Source: an uncultured Mycoplasmatota bacterium (GTDB taxonomy: Bacteria > Bacillota_I > Bacilli_A > RF39 > UBA660). Taken from it: DNA of 38,063 bases. The position numbers and the translations under genes were made by a program. A model generated the notes under the pieces. The model was not told where the DNA came from and did no database searches. It worked only from the letters and a program-made list of their open reading frames with translations. Below, piece after piece: positions 13,768-21,498 of the stretch (within the stretch, counting starts at the first letter, position 1; every line of letters starts with the position of its first letter). Location: assembly GCA_900544625.1 (NCBI GenBank), contig UQVR01000011.1, forward strand, positions 1-38,063. Reading direction: 5' to 3'.

Positions 13768-14131
13768 TAAAGGATTTTCATTTCTAAAAGATAAAAGTAA
13801 TTCGCCATTAGTGCTTGAATTACCATGCGATTTAGAAAGCGTTGAATTACCAAATAATATTTTAAAGTTAGAAGTATTTGAAAAACAAGATGGTAAAGAA
13901 GAATATATATGTGCAATATATGTCGGAGAAGTATACCCTGAAAGAATAATAAAAAGCATACATCCCAATTATAGATATTGTGAAAATTTTGATGTTAAAA
14001 CTCTAAAAGATATTAGAGATGATTCTCCGTGTGTATTTTATAAAGATGTTTATAATAATTATGTTTTAGTAGCTAAGTTAGACTCAGACGATATAGTTGT
14101 GCCAGATACTACGGAATTAAAAGAATTTTAA
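13727..14131 (+). CDS. unknown protein, second copy of the triplet, C-terminally truncated by a nonsense codon
   Basis: The 134-residue product is homologous to its neighbours (PNNILKLEVFEKQDG, CAIYVGEVYPERI, RDDSPCVFYKDVYNN, AKLDSDDIVVPDTTELKEF). It stops at TAA 14129-14131, where copies one and three continue for roughly 25-30 residues. Reading on in the same frame gives 23 more codons with no other stop, ending with a stop at 14201 that overlaps the next ATG as taATG; they spell LNDEKALKRTKSRKEIN, in the place of the GMSRIRNI end. The gene was therefore probably once about 24 codons longer and has been shortened by one nonsense mutation. The start has aaggagat seven nt upstream. Confidence 0.72.
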   Translation: MKENIILKIINTNSKGFSFLKDKSNSPLVLELPCDLESVELPNNILKLEVFEKQDGKEEYICAIYVGEVYPERIIKSIHPNYRYCENFDVKTLKDIRDDSPCVFYKDVYNNYVLVAKLDSDDIVVPDTTELKEF

Positions 14132-14202
14132 ATGGATTTATCAATTATTTTAAATGATGAAAAAGCATTAAAAAGAACCAAATCTAGAAAGGAAATTAAT
14201 TA

Positions 14203-14703
14203 ATGTTTAACAAAGAAGATAAAGAAGAATTAAAGGTTGTTGCAGTGTTCGGAAAAAGTTTTCCCACAATAAGAGATGAAAATACATCTCCATTAGTTAT
14301 CAATATGCCAGAAGATATTGATAATATTGATTTTCCAGAAGATTTATTGAAATTAGAAGTATATGAAATAATAAACTCTAATAAAAAGAAAAAGACCCTT
14401 GTAAGAACGATTTATGTCGGAGAGATTTATACAGTAAATGAGATGAATGAAATATGTCCGCGTTTTAGATTTTCGTTTGGTATGGACTGGGCTAGCCTAT
14501 GCAATCTTGGTCGTGATTCTCCATGTGTATTTTATAAAAATGAAAATGACGTATATGTTCAACTTGCTGTATTAAAAGCACCAGACATAGTGGTATCTTC
14601 AATTCAAGAATTAAAAGAATTATTAAAAGAGTTATCTGATAATTTTTCTTTGGTTCAACTTGGAATGTCAAGAATAAGAAATATTCCGTCAAAAAAACAA
14701 TAA
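14203..14703 (+). CDS. unknown protein, third copy of the triplet
   Basis: The 166-residue product is the most complete copy: PEDLLKLEVYEIINSN, TIYVGEIYTVNEM, PRFRFSFGMDWAS, GRDSPCVFYKNENDV, LKAPDIVVSSIQELKELLKE and LGMSRIRNI. Copies two and three share the RDSPCVFYK block that copy one lacks, so two and three are the closer pair. No transmembrane segment or known fold motif is seen. Family-internal variation with a conserved frame suggests a small binding protein or immunity-like paralog set, but that is a guess. Shine-Dalgarno aaagga (14188-14193) lies in the tail of copy two. Confidence 0.78.
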   Translation: MFNKEDKEELKVVAVFGKSFPTIRDENTSPLVINMPEDIDNIDFPEDLLKLEVYEIINSNKKKKTLVRTIYVGEIYTVNEMNEICPRFRFSFGMDWASLCNLGRDSPCVFYKNENDVYVQLAVLKAPDIVVSSIQELKELLKELSDNFSLVQLGMSRIRNIPSKKQ

Positions 14704-14727
14704 AAGTCAATTGCAAGGCTTTTTTTA

Positions 14728-14736
14728 TGGTATAAT
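14728..14736 (+). promoter_or_regulatory. extended -10 promoter of the acyltransferase gene
   Basis: TGGTATAAT, TATAAT at 14731-14736, about 38 nt before ATG 14774. No good -35 at 17 bp. Confidence 0.55.
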
Positions 14737-14773
14737 AAGAATTGTTAAAATAGTGTTATATTTGAGGTGCAAA

Positions 14774-16996
14774 ATGAATAAAAGCAAAAATAATAAAAAA
14801 GAATACTACAAAAATTTAAATATAATCAGAGTAATAGCCTGTATTGCAGTATTATTCTATCATTTAGGAATACTTAAAGGTGGTTATTTAGCGGTATGTA
14901 CTTTCTTTGTATTAAGTGGATATTTATCATGTGTTACGTCTTTTAAAAAAGAAAAATTTTCATATAAAGAATATTATATATCTAGATTAAAAAAAATATA
15001 TATACCTCTAGTAATGGTCACTTTAATATCAGTGGCTATCGTTTCTTTTTTTAGTAGTATTAACTGGCTAAGTTTAAAAATTGAAACCACATCAGTATTA
15101 TTAGGATACAATAATTTTTGGCAAATAAATGCTAATTTAGATTATTTTGCTAGGCATGTAGATTCACCATTTATGCATTTATGGTACATATCAATATTAT
15201 TACAATTTGATTTAGTTTTTCCATTTATTTACAAAGGATTAAAAAAACTTGGAGATAAAGTAGATAAATTAGCTCCTTGTGCTTTTACTTTTATACTTGC
15301 AGTAATTGGGGCAGCATATTTTTATAAATGTACTCTAGGTTCTAATTTAATGAATGCCTATTATAATTCATTTGCAAGAGTTTATTCAATACTTTTCGGT
15401 TTGTGCTTAGGTTTTATTCATTCGTATTACAAACCATTAGTACCAGAGTATATTAGAAAAAAACCACTTCGTAAAATAATATTCGGAGCATATTTAGTTA
15501 TATCCATGGTATTATTTTGTTTGATAGATTCAAATTCAAAGTTATTTACATTTAGTATGATTATAATAACTTTAATATCATGTAGGTTAATTGATTATGC
15601 CGTTTTAGATAAAAAAGAATTGAATATTTTGGATAAAATACTTAAAGTAATGTCTGATTTAAGTTATGAAATTTACTTAGTACAATATCCAGTTATATTT
15701 TTATTTCAATATATAAATATAAATCATTATTTAAAAACACCATTAATTATAATAATTGTATTAATAATATCATATGTATTACATATGGTACTAAATAAGA
15801 GGGATAATATGAAAATAGTAAGAAGAATAATATTAGTTGTAATCATAGGATTATCAGCATTCGGAGGTTATAAATATATAACTACAAAATCACACGAAAA
15901 AGAAATGAAGCAACTAGAAGCTGAATTAGCAGAAAATGAAAAAATAATGTTAGAAAAACAAAAAGAGTATCAAATTCTTGAGAAAAAAGAAGAAGATGAC
16001 TGGGCAAAACAACTTGAAGAACTAGAAAACAAGAGTCTTGATGAATTAGTTAAAGAACTTCCTGTAACTTTTGTAGGAGATTCGGTTATGCTCGGAGCCA
16101 TGAACAATTTAAAAAAAGCGTTTCCAAATAGTTATTTTGACTCTAAAGAGTCTCGTTCTACATATGTAGGATATACAATTCTTGAGGAACTAAAAAATAA
16201 CAAAAAACTTGGTAACCCAGTAGTAATTCATCTAGGAACAAACGGAGATTGCAAAAATGGTTGTAAAGAAAAAATAATGGATTTATTAAAGGATAAAACA
16301 GTTTTTTGGATCAATACAACAAATTATACTTATGTAAATGATAATTTAAATGAATTAGCTAAAAAATATGATAATTTACATATTATAGATTGGTATAGTC
16401 TTTCAAAAGGTCATAGTGATTGGTTCTATGCTGATGGAATTCATTTACCACCAACAGGTAGAAAAGAGTATACAAATATTGTTTATAATGCCATCGTAGA
16501 TGTCTATAAAGATACATTTAAAGATAAGAAAGAACAACTTATTAAAGAACACCAAGAGGAATTAAAAAAGAAAATGGTCTTTTATGGTAATGATATATTA
16601 TTCTATGACTTCGAAACATTACAATCAAACTTTACAGACTCAAAATTCGTAATAAATAAAGATTTTAGTTATAAAGATTTAAAAGAAAGTATTGAAAAAT
16701 CTATTAAGGAAAATACTTTAGCAAATAAAATAGTACTAGCCTTTGATAATTCAACAGTGATATCCATAAAAGAGTATCAAGAATTAATTGAACTTTGTAA
16801 AAATAGCAAATTATATATTGTGTCAAGTGGAAAACCATTAAATAGTCTAGGAAGTTATAGCAATGTAACAGTAATTAATTTTTACAGTCAAATTCAAAAG
16901 AACAAAGACTATTTAATGGCAGATGGAATACATCTAACAGAAAAAGGTAATACTGCATTAAATAAAATTTTAGAAAGCTCACTAAAAGATAAATAA
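14774..16996 (+). CDS. OatA-like cell-wall O-acetyltransferase: acyltransferase-3 + SGNH + degenerate SGNH
   Basis: OatA-type enzymes pass acetyl groups through an acyltransferase-3 membrane domain to an extracellular SGNH domain that acetylates peptidoglycan or glycans. The 740-residue product has an AT3 domain (about 10-365, roughly ten membrane helices) with IRVIACIAVLFYH (H30) and FFVLSGYL. A charged coiled coil (372-428) leads to an SGNH domain: VTFVGDSVMLG (S437), VIHLGTNGD (486-492) and ADGIHLPPTG (D554, H557). A second SGNH-like domain follows (601-738) with FYGNDILF where GDS should be and MADGIHLTEKG (D717, H720), so Ser is lost but the D-H pair is kept. ATG 14774 has gaggtg upstream. 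A longer frame from 14711 would run through the promoter. Confidence 0.9.
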   Translation: MNKSKNNKKEYYKNLNIIRVIACIAVLFYHLGILKGGYLAVCTFFVLSGYLSCVTSFKKEKFSYKEYYISRLKKIYIPLVMVTLISVAIVSFFSSINWLSLKIETTSVLLGYNNFWQINANLDYFARHVDSPFMHLWYISILLQFDLVFPFIYKGLKKLGDKVDKLAPCAFTFILAVIGAAYFYKCTLGSNLMNAYYNSFARVYSILFGLCLGFIHSYYKPLVPEYIRKKPLRKIIFGAYLVISMVLFCLIDSNSKLFTFSMIIITLISCRLIDYAVLDKKELNILDKILKVMSDLSYEIYLVQYPVIFLFQYININHYLKTPLIIIIVLIISYVLHMVLNKRDNMKIVRRIILVVIIGLSAFGGYKYITTKSHEKEMKQLEAELAENEKIMLEKQKEYQILEKKEEDDWAKQLEELENKSLDELVKELPVTFVGDSVMLGAMNNLKKAFPNSYFDSKESRSTYVGYTILEELKNNKKLGNPVVIHLGTNGDCKNGCKEKIMDLLKDKTVFWINTTNYTYVNDNLNELAKKYDNLHIIDWYSLSKGHSDWFYADGIHLPPTGRKEYTNIVYNAIVDVYKDTFKDKKEQLIKEHQEELKKKMVFYGNDILFYDFETLQSNFTDSKFVINKDFSYKDLKESIEKSIKENTLANKIVLAFDNSTVISIKEYQELIELCKNSKLYIVSSGKPLNSLGSYSNVTVINFYSQIQKNKDYLMADGIHLTEKGNTALNKILESSLKDK

Positions 16997-17001
16997 AATA
17001 A

Positions 17002-17036
17002 AAATACATATCAATTTAAATGGTATGTATTTTTTT
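17002..17036 (+). terminator. terminator of the acyltransferase gene
   Basis: A 12-bp stem, aaatacatatca (17002-17013) / tggtatgtattt (17021-17032), one G-U pair, followed by T (17030-17036). Confidence 0.85.
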
Positions 17037-17292
17037 AAAAATAAAACAGATAAAGAATAGTCATACATAAATTAAAATTTAAAAATCTAAAAGGTACATT
17101 CATTAATAATTAAAATAATTTTCTTGTAAAGAAAATTAAAAAAACGAAGTAAAATGATATAGAGTGAAAAAACAAAATTGTATTTAATAATTAAGAATGT
17201 TGGAAAAAATAATTGATAAATTTTATGAAATATTAAAAAAAACAATTATCGGATATTTTTATGTTGTTCAAAAAAAGTAAACAGTTTTTTTA
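17037..17292. other. AT-rich intergenic region without a supported gene
   Basis: About 255 nt between the acyltransferase terminator and the ABC-F promoter. It contains a small hairpin (ttttctt/aagaaaa near 17112-17130) and a 27-codon frame from ATG 17197 without a ribosome-binding site. No promoter-terminator unit or conserved RNA was seen. Confidence 0.5.
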
Positions 17293-17321
17293 TTGACTTG
17301 ATTGTGTTAATCTTCTATAAT
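17293..17321 (+). promoter_or_regulatory. sigma-A promoter of the ABC-F gene
   Basis: TTGACT (17293-17298), 17 bp, TATAAT (17316-17321). The predicted start near 17328 leaves a leader barely longer than the Shine-Dalgarno, so no attenuator leader is encoded on this transcript. Confidence 0.8.
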
Positions 17322-17344
17322 TCCTTTGTAAGGAAGTGATACTT

Positions 17345-18970
17345 TTGAAAATAGAAAATTTATGTATGTCTTTTGGAACTCAAACTATATTTGATAATAT
17401 ATCATTTCAAATTAACAACAATGATAAAGTAGGTATAATCGGGGTAAACGGAGCAGGAAAATCAACACTGTTTAATATATTATTAGGAAATTTAACTCCA
17501 GATTCAGGTTCTATCTTCTTAAATTCTAAAATTAATCTAGGTTATTTACCTCAAGTAATAATGGATGATGCAAGTAATAAAGAAGAAACAGTATTTGAAT
17601 ACTTACTTGAAGGAAGACCAATAAAAAAACTTAAAGAAGAGTTAAACTCTTTATATGAAATTATTGCTAGAACCCAAGATGAATATGAGTTAAAAAAATA
17701 CTACAAGAAAATAAATTGTGTTAGTGAATTGCTTGAATACTATGACGAATATAACGCAGAAAGCTCACTTCTTAAAATTATCAGTGGTATGAATATAGAT
17801 GATAATCTTCTTGATTTAAAACTAAAAAATATATCCGGAGGTCAAAAATCAAAGGTAGCATTTGCAAGACTATTGTATTCAAATCCCGAAATAATGCTTT
17901 TAGATGAGCCAACAAATCACTTAGATTTAGATACAAAAGATTATATAATTGATTATTTGAAAAATTATCATGGCATTATTTTAGTAATATCCCATGACAT
18001 AGAATTTTTAAATGAGGTAACGAAAAAAACTCTTTATGTTGATAAAATAAAGCATAATGTTGAAATGTATAATGGCAATTATGAAAAATATATAAAAATT
18101 AAAAACGAAAGAGATTTAGCAAAGAAAAGATTACATGATCGTCAAATAAAAGAAGAAGAAAAATTAAAAAATATAATTGCAAAATATATTCGTGGTAATG
18201 AAAAGAAAGCAAATATAGCTAAAGATAGAATTAAAAAATTAGAAAAGTTAGAAAGTGAAAAGATAGAATTAGAAAAGAAAAATAAATATACTAAATTTAA
18301 TATGAAAATAAATAGACCAAGTTATAGTATACCAATAAAATGTAATAACCTAACATTTGGTTATGATGAAGAAAATTTATTATATAAAAATTTAAATTTC
18401 GATTTATCTCGTGGGGAAAAGCTTTTAGTAGTTGGTGAAAATGGTATAGGTAAAACAACACTTTTACGTTTAATAATGGGGTATTTAAAACCTTTGGAAG
18501 GTAATATTGAAATAACTGAAAAAACCGACATAGCATATTATGCTCAAGAACATGAAATACTAGAACCTAATAAAACAATTTTAGAAAACTTTGCTAACTT
18601 TGGCCTTGCTGATTATGAAATAAGAAGGATGTTAGGAAGTTTTCTATTTTCCGGAGAAGATATTTTTAAAAAAGTTGAAGTATTATCACCAGGAGAACGA
18701 AGCAGAGTGGCTTTAGCCAAAATATCCTTAACTGGAGCCAATACATTGCTATTAGATGAACCAACAAATCACTTAGATCCAATGACTCAATTAATAATCT
18801 CAGATACATTTAAAAATTATGAAGGAACAATGCTTCTAGTATCTCATAATTTGGACTTTGTTGATAATCTTAATATTAACAGAATGTTACTTTTACCAAG
18901 TGGACGCATTGCTTATTACGATAGAGATATCGTCATGCATTACGAGATGTTAGATGAAGAAAATCAGTAA
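17345..18970 (+). CDS. ABC-F family ATP-binding protein
   Basis: ABC-F proteins bind the ribosomal E site and act in translation or antibiotic resistance; they have no membrane domain. The 541-residue product has two ABC modules. Module one carries GVNGAGKST (33-41), ISGGQKSKVAFARLL and LLDEPTNHLD (E188). Module two carries GENGIGKTT, LSPGERSRVALAKI and LLDEPTNHLD. Between them is the charged P-site tRNA interaction linker (about 245-320). The second signature is SPGE rather than SGGE. TTG 17345 is chosen because aaggaagtgat (17330-17340) overlaps the alternative GTG 17336. The subfamily (Uup, EttA-like, Lsa/Vga-like) cannot be fixed. Its own promoter and location in the accessory block fit a resistance or stress role, as inference. 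Confidence 0.93.
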   Translation: MKIENLCMSFGTQTIFDNISFQINNNDKVGIIGVNGAGKSTLFNILLGNLTPDSGSIFLNSKINLGYLPQVIMDDASNKEETVFEYLLEGRPIKKLKEELNSLYEIIARTQDEYELKKYYKKINCVSELLEYYDEYNAESSLLKIISGMNIDDNLLDLKLKNISGGQKSKVAFARLLYSNPEIMLLDEPTNHLDLDTKDYIIDYLKNYHGIILVISHDIEFLNEVTKKTLYVDKIKHNVEMYNGNYEKYIKIKNERDLAKKRLHDRQIKEEEKLKNIIAKYIRGNEKKANIAKDRIKKLEKLESEKIELEKKNKYTKFNMKINRPSYSIPIKCNNLTFGYDEENLLYKNLNFDLSRGEKLLVVGENGIGKTTLLRLIMGYLKPLEGNIEITEKTDIAYYAQEHEILEPNKTILENFANFGLADYEIRRMLGSFLFSGEDIFKKVEVLSPGERSRVALAKISLTGANTLLLDEPTNHLDPMTQLIISDTFKNYEGTMLLVSHNLDFVDNLNINRMLLLPSGRIAYYDRDIVMHYEMLDEENQ

Positions 18971-19012
18971 AAAAAGTTAAAACCCCAACAAAATTAATTG
19001 AAATGTCACGAC

Positions 19013-19041
19013 TTGAAAAAAATAACTAGTTATGATATGAT
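19013..19041 (+). promoter_or_regulatory. promoter of the plus-strand small RNA
   Basis: TTGAAA (19013-19018), 17 bp, TATGAT (19036-19041). Predicted start near 19048, about 40 nt after the ABC-F stop. Confidence 0.7.
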
Positions 19042-19065
19042 GTATCTAACAAAGAAATTTGTATA

Positions 19066-19106
19066 AAATAAAAAATGGGACACTTTGATTTTGCACGTTG
19101 AGTGTC
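19066..19106 (-). terminator. terminator of the minus-strand peptide mRNA
   Basis: Read on the minus strand, the gacact/agtgtc hairpin (19106-19079) is followed by cc, a, and a T-rich run (down to about 19066). This is separate from the plus-strand terminator. Confidence 0.6.
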
Positions 19107-19123
19107 AGCCATATATAGGTTTT

Positions 19124-19157
19124 ACCCAATCAAGCTTGATTGGGTATTATTTTTTTT
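19124..19157 (+). terminator. terminator of the plus-strand small RNA
   Basis: A perfect palindrome (19124-19145; arms acccaatca and tgattgggt around an AGCT loop) is followed by attatttttttt. On the opposite strand it lacks a T run. Confidence 0.9.
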
Positions 19158-19183
19158 ATTATTAAAATCAAAATGATAATTAA

Positions 19184-19240
19184 TTACAAATCAAATGATA
19201 TAAACGCCAAAACCCTCAGAAAGAAAGTTTTAAACTTCAT
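19184..19240 (-). CDS. 18-residue hydrophobic peptide, candidate type I toxin
   Basis: On the minus strand ATG 19240-19238 begins the peptide MKFKTFFLRVLAFISFDL, ending at TAA 19186-19184. It has two Lys at the N-terminus followed by a hydrophobic, Phe/Leu-rich stretch. A perfect AAGGAGG lies 7 nt upstream, and its first half is masked by a hairpin in the leader (arms at 19267-19275 and 19251-19260, one bulge). A strong promoter lies about 65 nt upstream of the ATG. Short hydrophobic peptides with masked ribosome-binding sites and an overlapping antisense RNA are the hallmark of type I toxins. The alternative is a leader peptide for a lost downstream gene. I know no exact homolog. Confidence 0.5.
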   Translation of the reverse strand: MKFKTFFLRVLAFISFDL

Positions 19241-19309
19241 AAGCATTCCTCCTTCATTTACTAAAATAAAGAAGGTTAACACCCAACAATCAAAGTTCCC
19301 ATGGAAATT

Positions 19310-19338
19310 ATTATAACAAAATAAAGCCATTAAATCAA
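19310..19338 (-). promoter_or_regulatory. promoter of the minus-strand peptide mRNA
   Basis: On the minus strand TTGATT (19338-19333), 17 bp, TATAAT (19315-19310) with TG as an extended -10. The predicted start is near 19303. Confidence 0.75.
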
Positions 19339-19363
19339 GCAAACGGGATTAAAAAAATTATAT

Positions 19364-19392
19364 TTGCGTTTGTGGGTAAAAAGTGCTAAAAT
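19364..19392 (+). promoter_or_regulatory. promoter of the kinase-like gene
   Basis: TTGCGT (19364-19369), 17 bp, TAAAAT (19387-19392) with TG upstream. It lies back-to-back with the divergent peptide promoter. Confidence 0.6.
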
Positions 19393-19412
19393 ACTATTTC
19401 ACGAGGGAAGAT

Positions 19413-20123
19413 ATGAACTTTAAATCAGAAAAACAGTTAAAAATATATTTAAATAGTTTAGAATTTTTAGGACAGGGATCACAAGGAGCATGTTATTTAG
19501 ACAAAACTAATAATACAGTAATAAAAATATTTCACGAGTTTTTTGAAGAAGGAATAACATCTTATAAAAAAGAAGATATATTAAAATTTAGTAATATAAA
19601 AAACAAAACTTTTATTTGGGCAACAGATGTTATTATGTTAAATGATATTGTCATAGGTTATACCATGCCATACATTTCAGCAAGAAGTCTATGGGAGATA
19701 AATCCGTTATTACTAAATCTTGATACTTTAACAAAAGGAATTAAAAATACATTACAAGATTTTGAAATTTTATCAAAAAACAATATAGTAATATACGATA
19801 TTATGTACAATATTTTATATAAAAACGGAATTTTTAAAGTAATCGATACGTTAGATTATAGTTATGGGGTCAATGTTAAAGATAACATGCGAGGTTTTAA
19901 TTTGGAAATAATGTTGTTTCTTGTAGATAATTATTTTAATGACTTTGTAAACAAAAGTCCAATTTTAAAAGAAATGTACTTATCTAACTCTGTTTCTTGC
20001 ATTGAATTTATCGAAGCTTTACGATATGCCTTAAGTAGCTATATAGGTACAAAAATAACTAGACTTAATGAAGCCAAAAAACTAATAAGAAGAATAGAAA
20101 AGCCGAGATATATTAGAAATTAA
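19413..20123 (+). CDS. protein-kinase-fold protein
   Basis: The 236-residue product looks like a minimal eukaryotic-like protein kinase fold. The Gly-rich loop is LGQGSQGACYL (19-29), the ATP-anchoring Lys is in TVIKIF (K38), the catalytic-loop equivalent is YDIMYNILY (D129, N133, instead of HRDxxxxN), and the metal-binding Asp is in KVIDTLDY (D145, in place of DFG). The C-terminal lobe is short. Key residues are kept, so phosphotransfer is possible, but targets are unknown. No membrane segment or sensor domain is present. ATG 19413 follows gaggga; the upstream in-frame TTG 19383 overlaps the promoter. Related kinase-fold proteins are sometimes antibiotic or small-molecule kinases. Confidence 0.75.
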   Translation: MNFKSEKQLKIYLNSLEFLGQGSQGACYLDKTNNTVIKIFHEFFEEGITSYKKEDILKFSNIKNKTFIWATDVIMLNDIVIGYTMPYISARSLWEINPLLLNLDTLTKGIKNTLQDFEILSKNNIVIYDIMYNILYKNGIFKVIDTLDYSYGVNVKDNMRGFNLEIMLFLVDNYFNDFVNKSPILKEMYLSNSVSCIEFIEALRYALSSYIGTKITRLNEAKKLIRRIEKPRYIRN

Positions 20124-20152
20124 ATTTGTTGCTTATTTTTTAATAGTTTCTA

Positions 20153-20161
20153 TGATATAAT
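20153..20161 (+). promoter_or_regulatory. extended -10 promoter of the DUF1015 gene
   Basis: TGATATAAT with TATAAT at 20156-20161; the -35 at 17 bp is a weak TTATTT (20133-20138). Confidence 0.6.
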
Positions 20162-20180
20162 CTTTTTAGGAGATGATATT

Positions 20181-21443
20181 ATGAAAGTGCCTTTTAAAAG
20201 AGGTAATATACTACTTCCTAAAAATGCTGATATGACAAAATGGAGTGTAGTAGCTTGTGACCAATATACAAGTGAACCAGAATATTGGAAAGATGTTGAA
20301 AAAATTGTCGGAGATAGCCCTTCAACATTAAAATTAACATTACCAGAAATATATCTTGAAGAAAGTGATGTTGAACAAAGAATTGCTAACATTAATTCAA
20401 ATATGGAAGAATTATTAAATGAAGATTTTTTTAAAGAATATAAAGATAGCATGATTTACCTAGAAAGAACACAAAATGATGGAAAAGTACGTGAAGGATT
20501 AATGGGTATCGTAGACCTTGAAGGATATTCTTATGAAGTTGGAAGCAAGACTCCGATCAGAGCAACAGAAAAGACTGTTATTGAAAGGATACCACCACGC
20601 GTAAAAATCAGAGAAAATGCATCACTGGAACTTCCACACATTATGATTCTAATTGATGATGACAAAAAAGAAATCATTGAAAGTCTAAAAACAAAAGTAA
20701 CTGAAGAAGATATTGTTTATGATTTTGATTTAATGAAAAATGGTGGACACATTAAAGGATATGTTTTAAATAATGAGGCAATGGATGAAGTTGATAAAGG
20801 ACTTGCAGCTCTAGCAGACAAAGATGCTTTTGAAGCTAAATATGATGTTAAAGATAAAGGAGTTTTACTATTTGCCATGGGAGATGGAAATCATTCACTT
20901 GCAACAGCTAAAGCTTGTTATGAAAACTTAAAGAAGACTATGAGTGAAGAAGAATATTTAAATCATCCAGCTCGTTATGCTTTAGTTGAACTTGTAAACT
21001 TACATAGCAAAGCTCTAGAATTTGAAGCAATTAATAGAGTAATATTTGATACAAATCCAGAAGATTTAGTAGAAAAATTAAAAGAATATTATGTTATTAA
21101 CAAAGATGGTAATGGAGAAAAATTTGAAATAATTACTAATGATATTGATGAAGTTTGGTATATTGAAAATCCAAAATCAAATATTTCTGTTGGTTCAATT
21201 CAAATGTTCTTAGATGAATACTTAAAAGATCATTCTGGAAAAGTAGACTACATTCATGGTGAAGATGTAACTAAAGAATTAACACATAAAAATGAAAATA
21301 ATGTTGGTTTCATCTTTGATGCAATGCCAAAAAGTGAATTGTTTAAAACTGTTATTTTAGATGGCTCATTACCAAGAAAAACATTTTCAATGGGACATTC
21401 TTATGACAAGAGATATTATCTTGAAGCAAGAAAAATAAAATAA
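20181..21443 (+). CDS. DUF1015 family protein
   Basis: DUF1015 proteins are widespread in Firmicutes, and their activity is unknown. The 420-residue product opens with MKVPFKRGNILLPKN and WSVVACDQYTSEPEYW, a characteristic start. The most conserved block, FAMGDGNHSLATAKACYENL, follows near residue 237, then NHPARYALVELVNLHSKALEFEAINRVIF, and a C-terminal GFIFDAMPKSELF and LPRKTFSMGHSYDKRYYLEA. It is complete and of normal length, with aggag well placed before the ATG. It is transcribed alone. Confidence 0.93.
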   Translation: MKVPFKRGNILLPKNADMTKWSVVACDQYTSEPEYWKDVEKIVGDSPSTLKLTLPEIYLEESDVEQRIANINSNMEELLNEDFFKEYKDSMIYLERTQNDGKVREGLMGIVDLEGYSYEVGSKTPIRATEKTVIERIPPRVKIRENASLELPHIMILIDDDKKEIIESLKTKVTEEDIVYDFDLMKNGGHIKGYVLNNEAMDEVDKGLAALADKDAFEAKYDVKDKGVLLFAMGDGNHSLATAKACYENLKKTMSEEEYLNHPARYALVELVNLHSKALEFEAINRVIFDTNPEDLVEKLKEYYVINKDGNGEKFEIITNDIDEVWYIENPKSNISVGSIQMFLDEYLKDHSGKVDYIHGEDVTKELTHKNENNVGFIFDAMPKSELFKTVILDGSLPRKTFSMGHSYDKRYYLEARKIK

Positions 21444-21498
21444 ATATATTAAAAATATGAACTAATGGTTCAAAAGAAGTATTAGTTACCGAAGATAA

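Larger units (their letters stand above)
19048..19157 (+). ncRNA. candidate antisense RNA (antitoxin-like), ~110 nt
   Basis: A ~110-nt transcript is predicted from the promoter at 19013-19041 to the terminator at 19124-19157. It contains one internal hairpin, gacact (19079-19084) / agtgtc (19101-19106), and no ORF with a ribosome-binding site. It runs convergently into the minus-strand peptide mRNA and overlaps its 3' part over about 90 nt. It could alternatively be a 3' UTR product of the ABC-F gene, which has no terminator of its own before this point. Confidence 0.55.

Noticed and set aside
17197..17280. 27-codon frame (start MLEKIIDKFYEILKK) upstream of the ABC-F gene, a possible leader peptide or amphipathic peptide
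   Set aside because: No Shine-Dalgarno, and the ABC-F promoter lies downstream of it, so it cannot be an attenuator leader for that gene. It is probably chance in AT-rich sequence.
19102..19176. 24-codon frame from GTG on the plus strand with a hydrophobic end (VLFFLLLKSK)
   Set aside because: It runs through the terminator stem and T tract, whose TTT codons create the hydrophobic run, and it has no ribosome-binding site. The minus-strand 18-codon ORF has far better signals.
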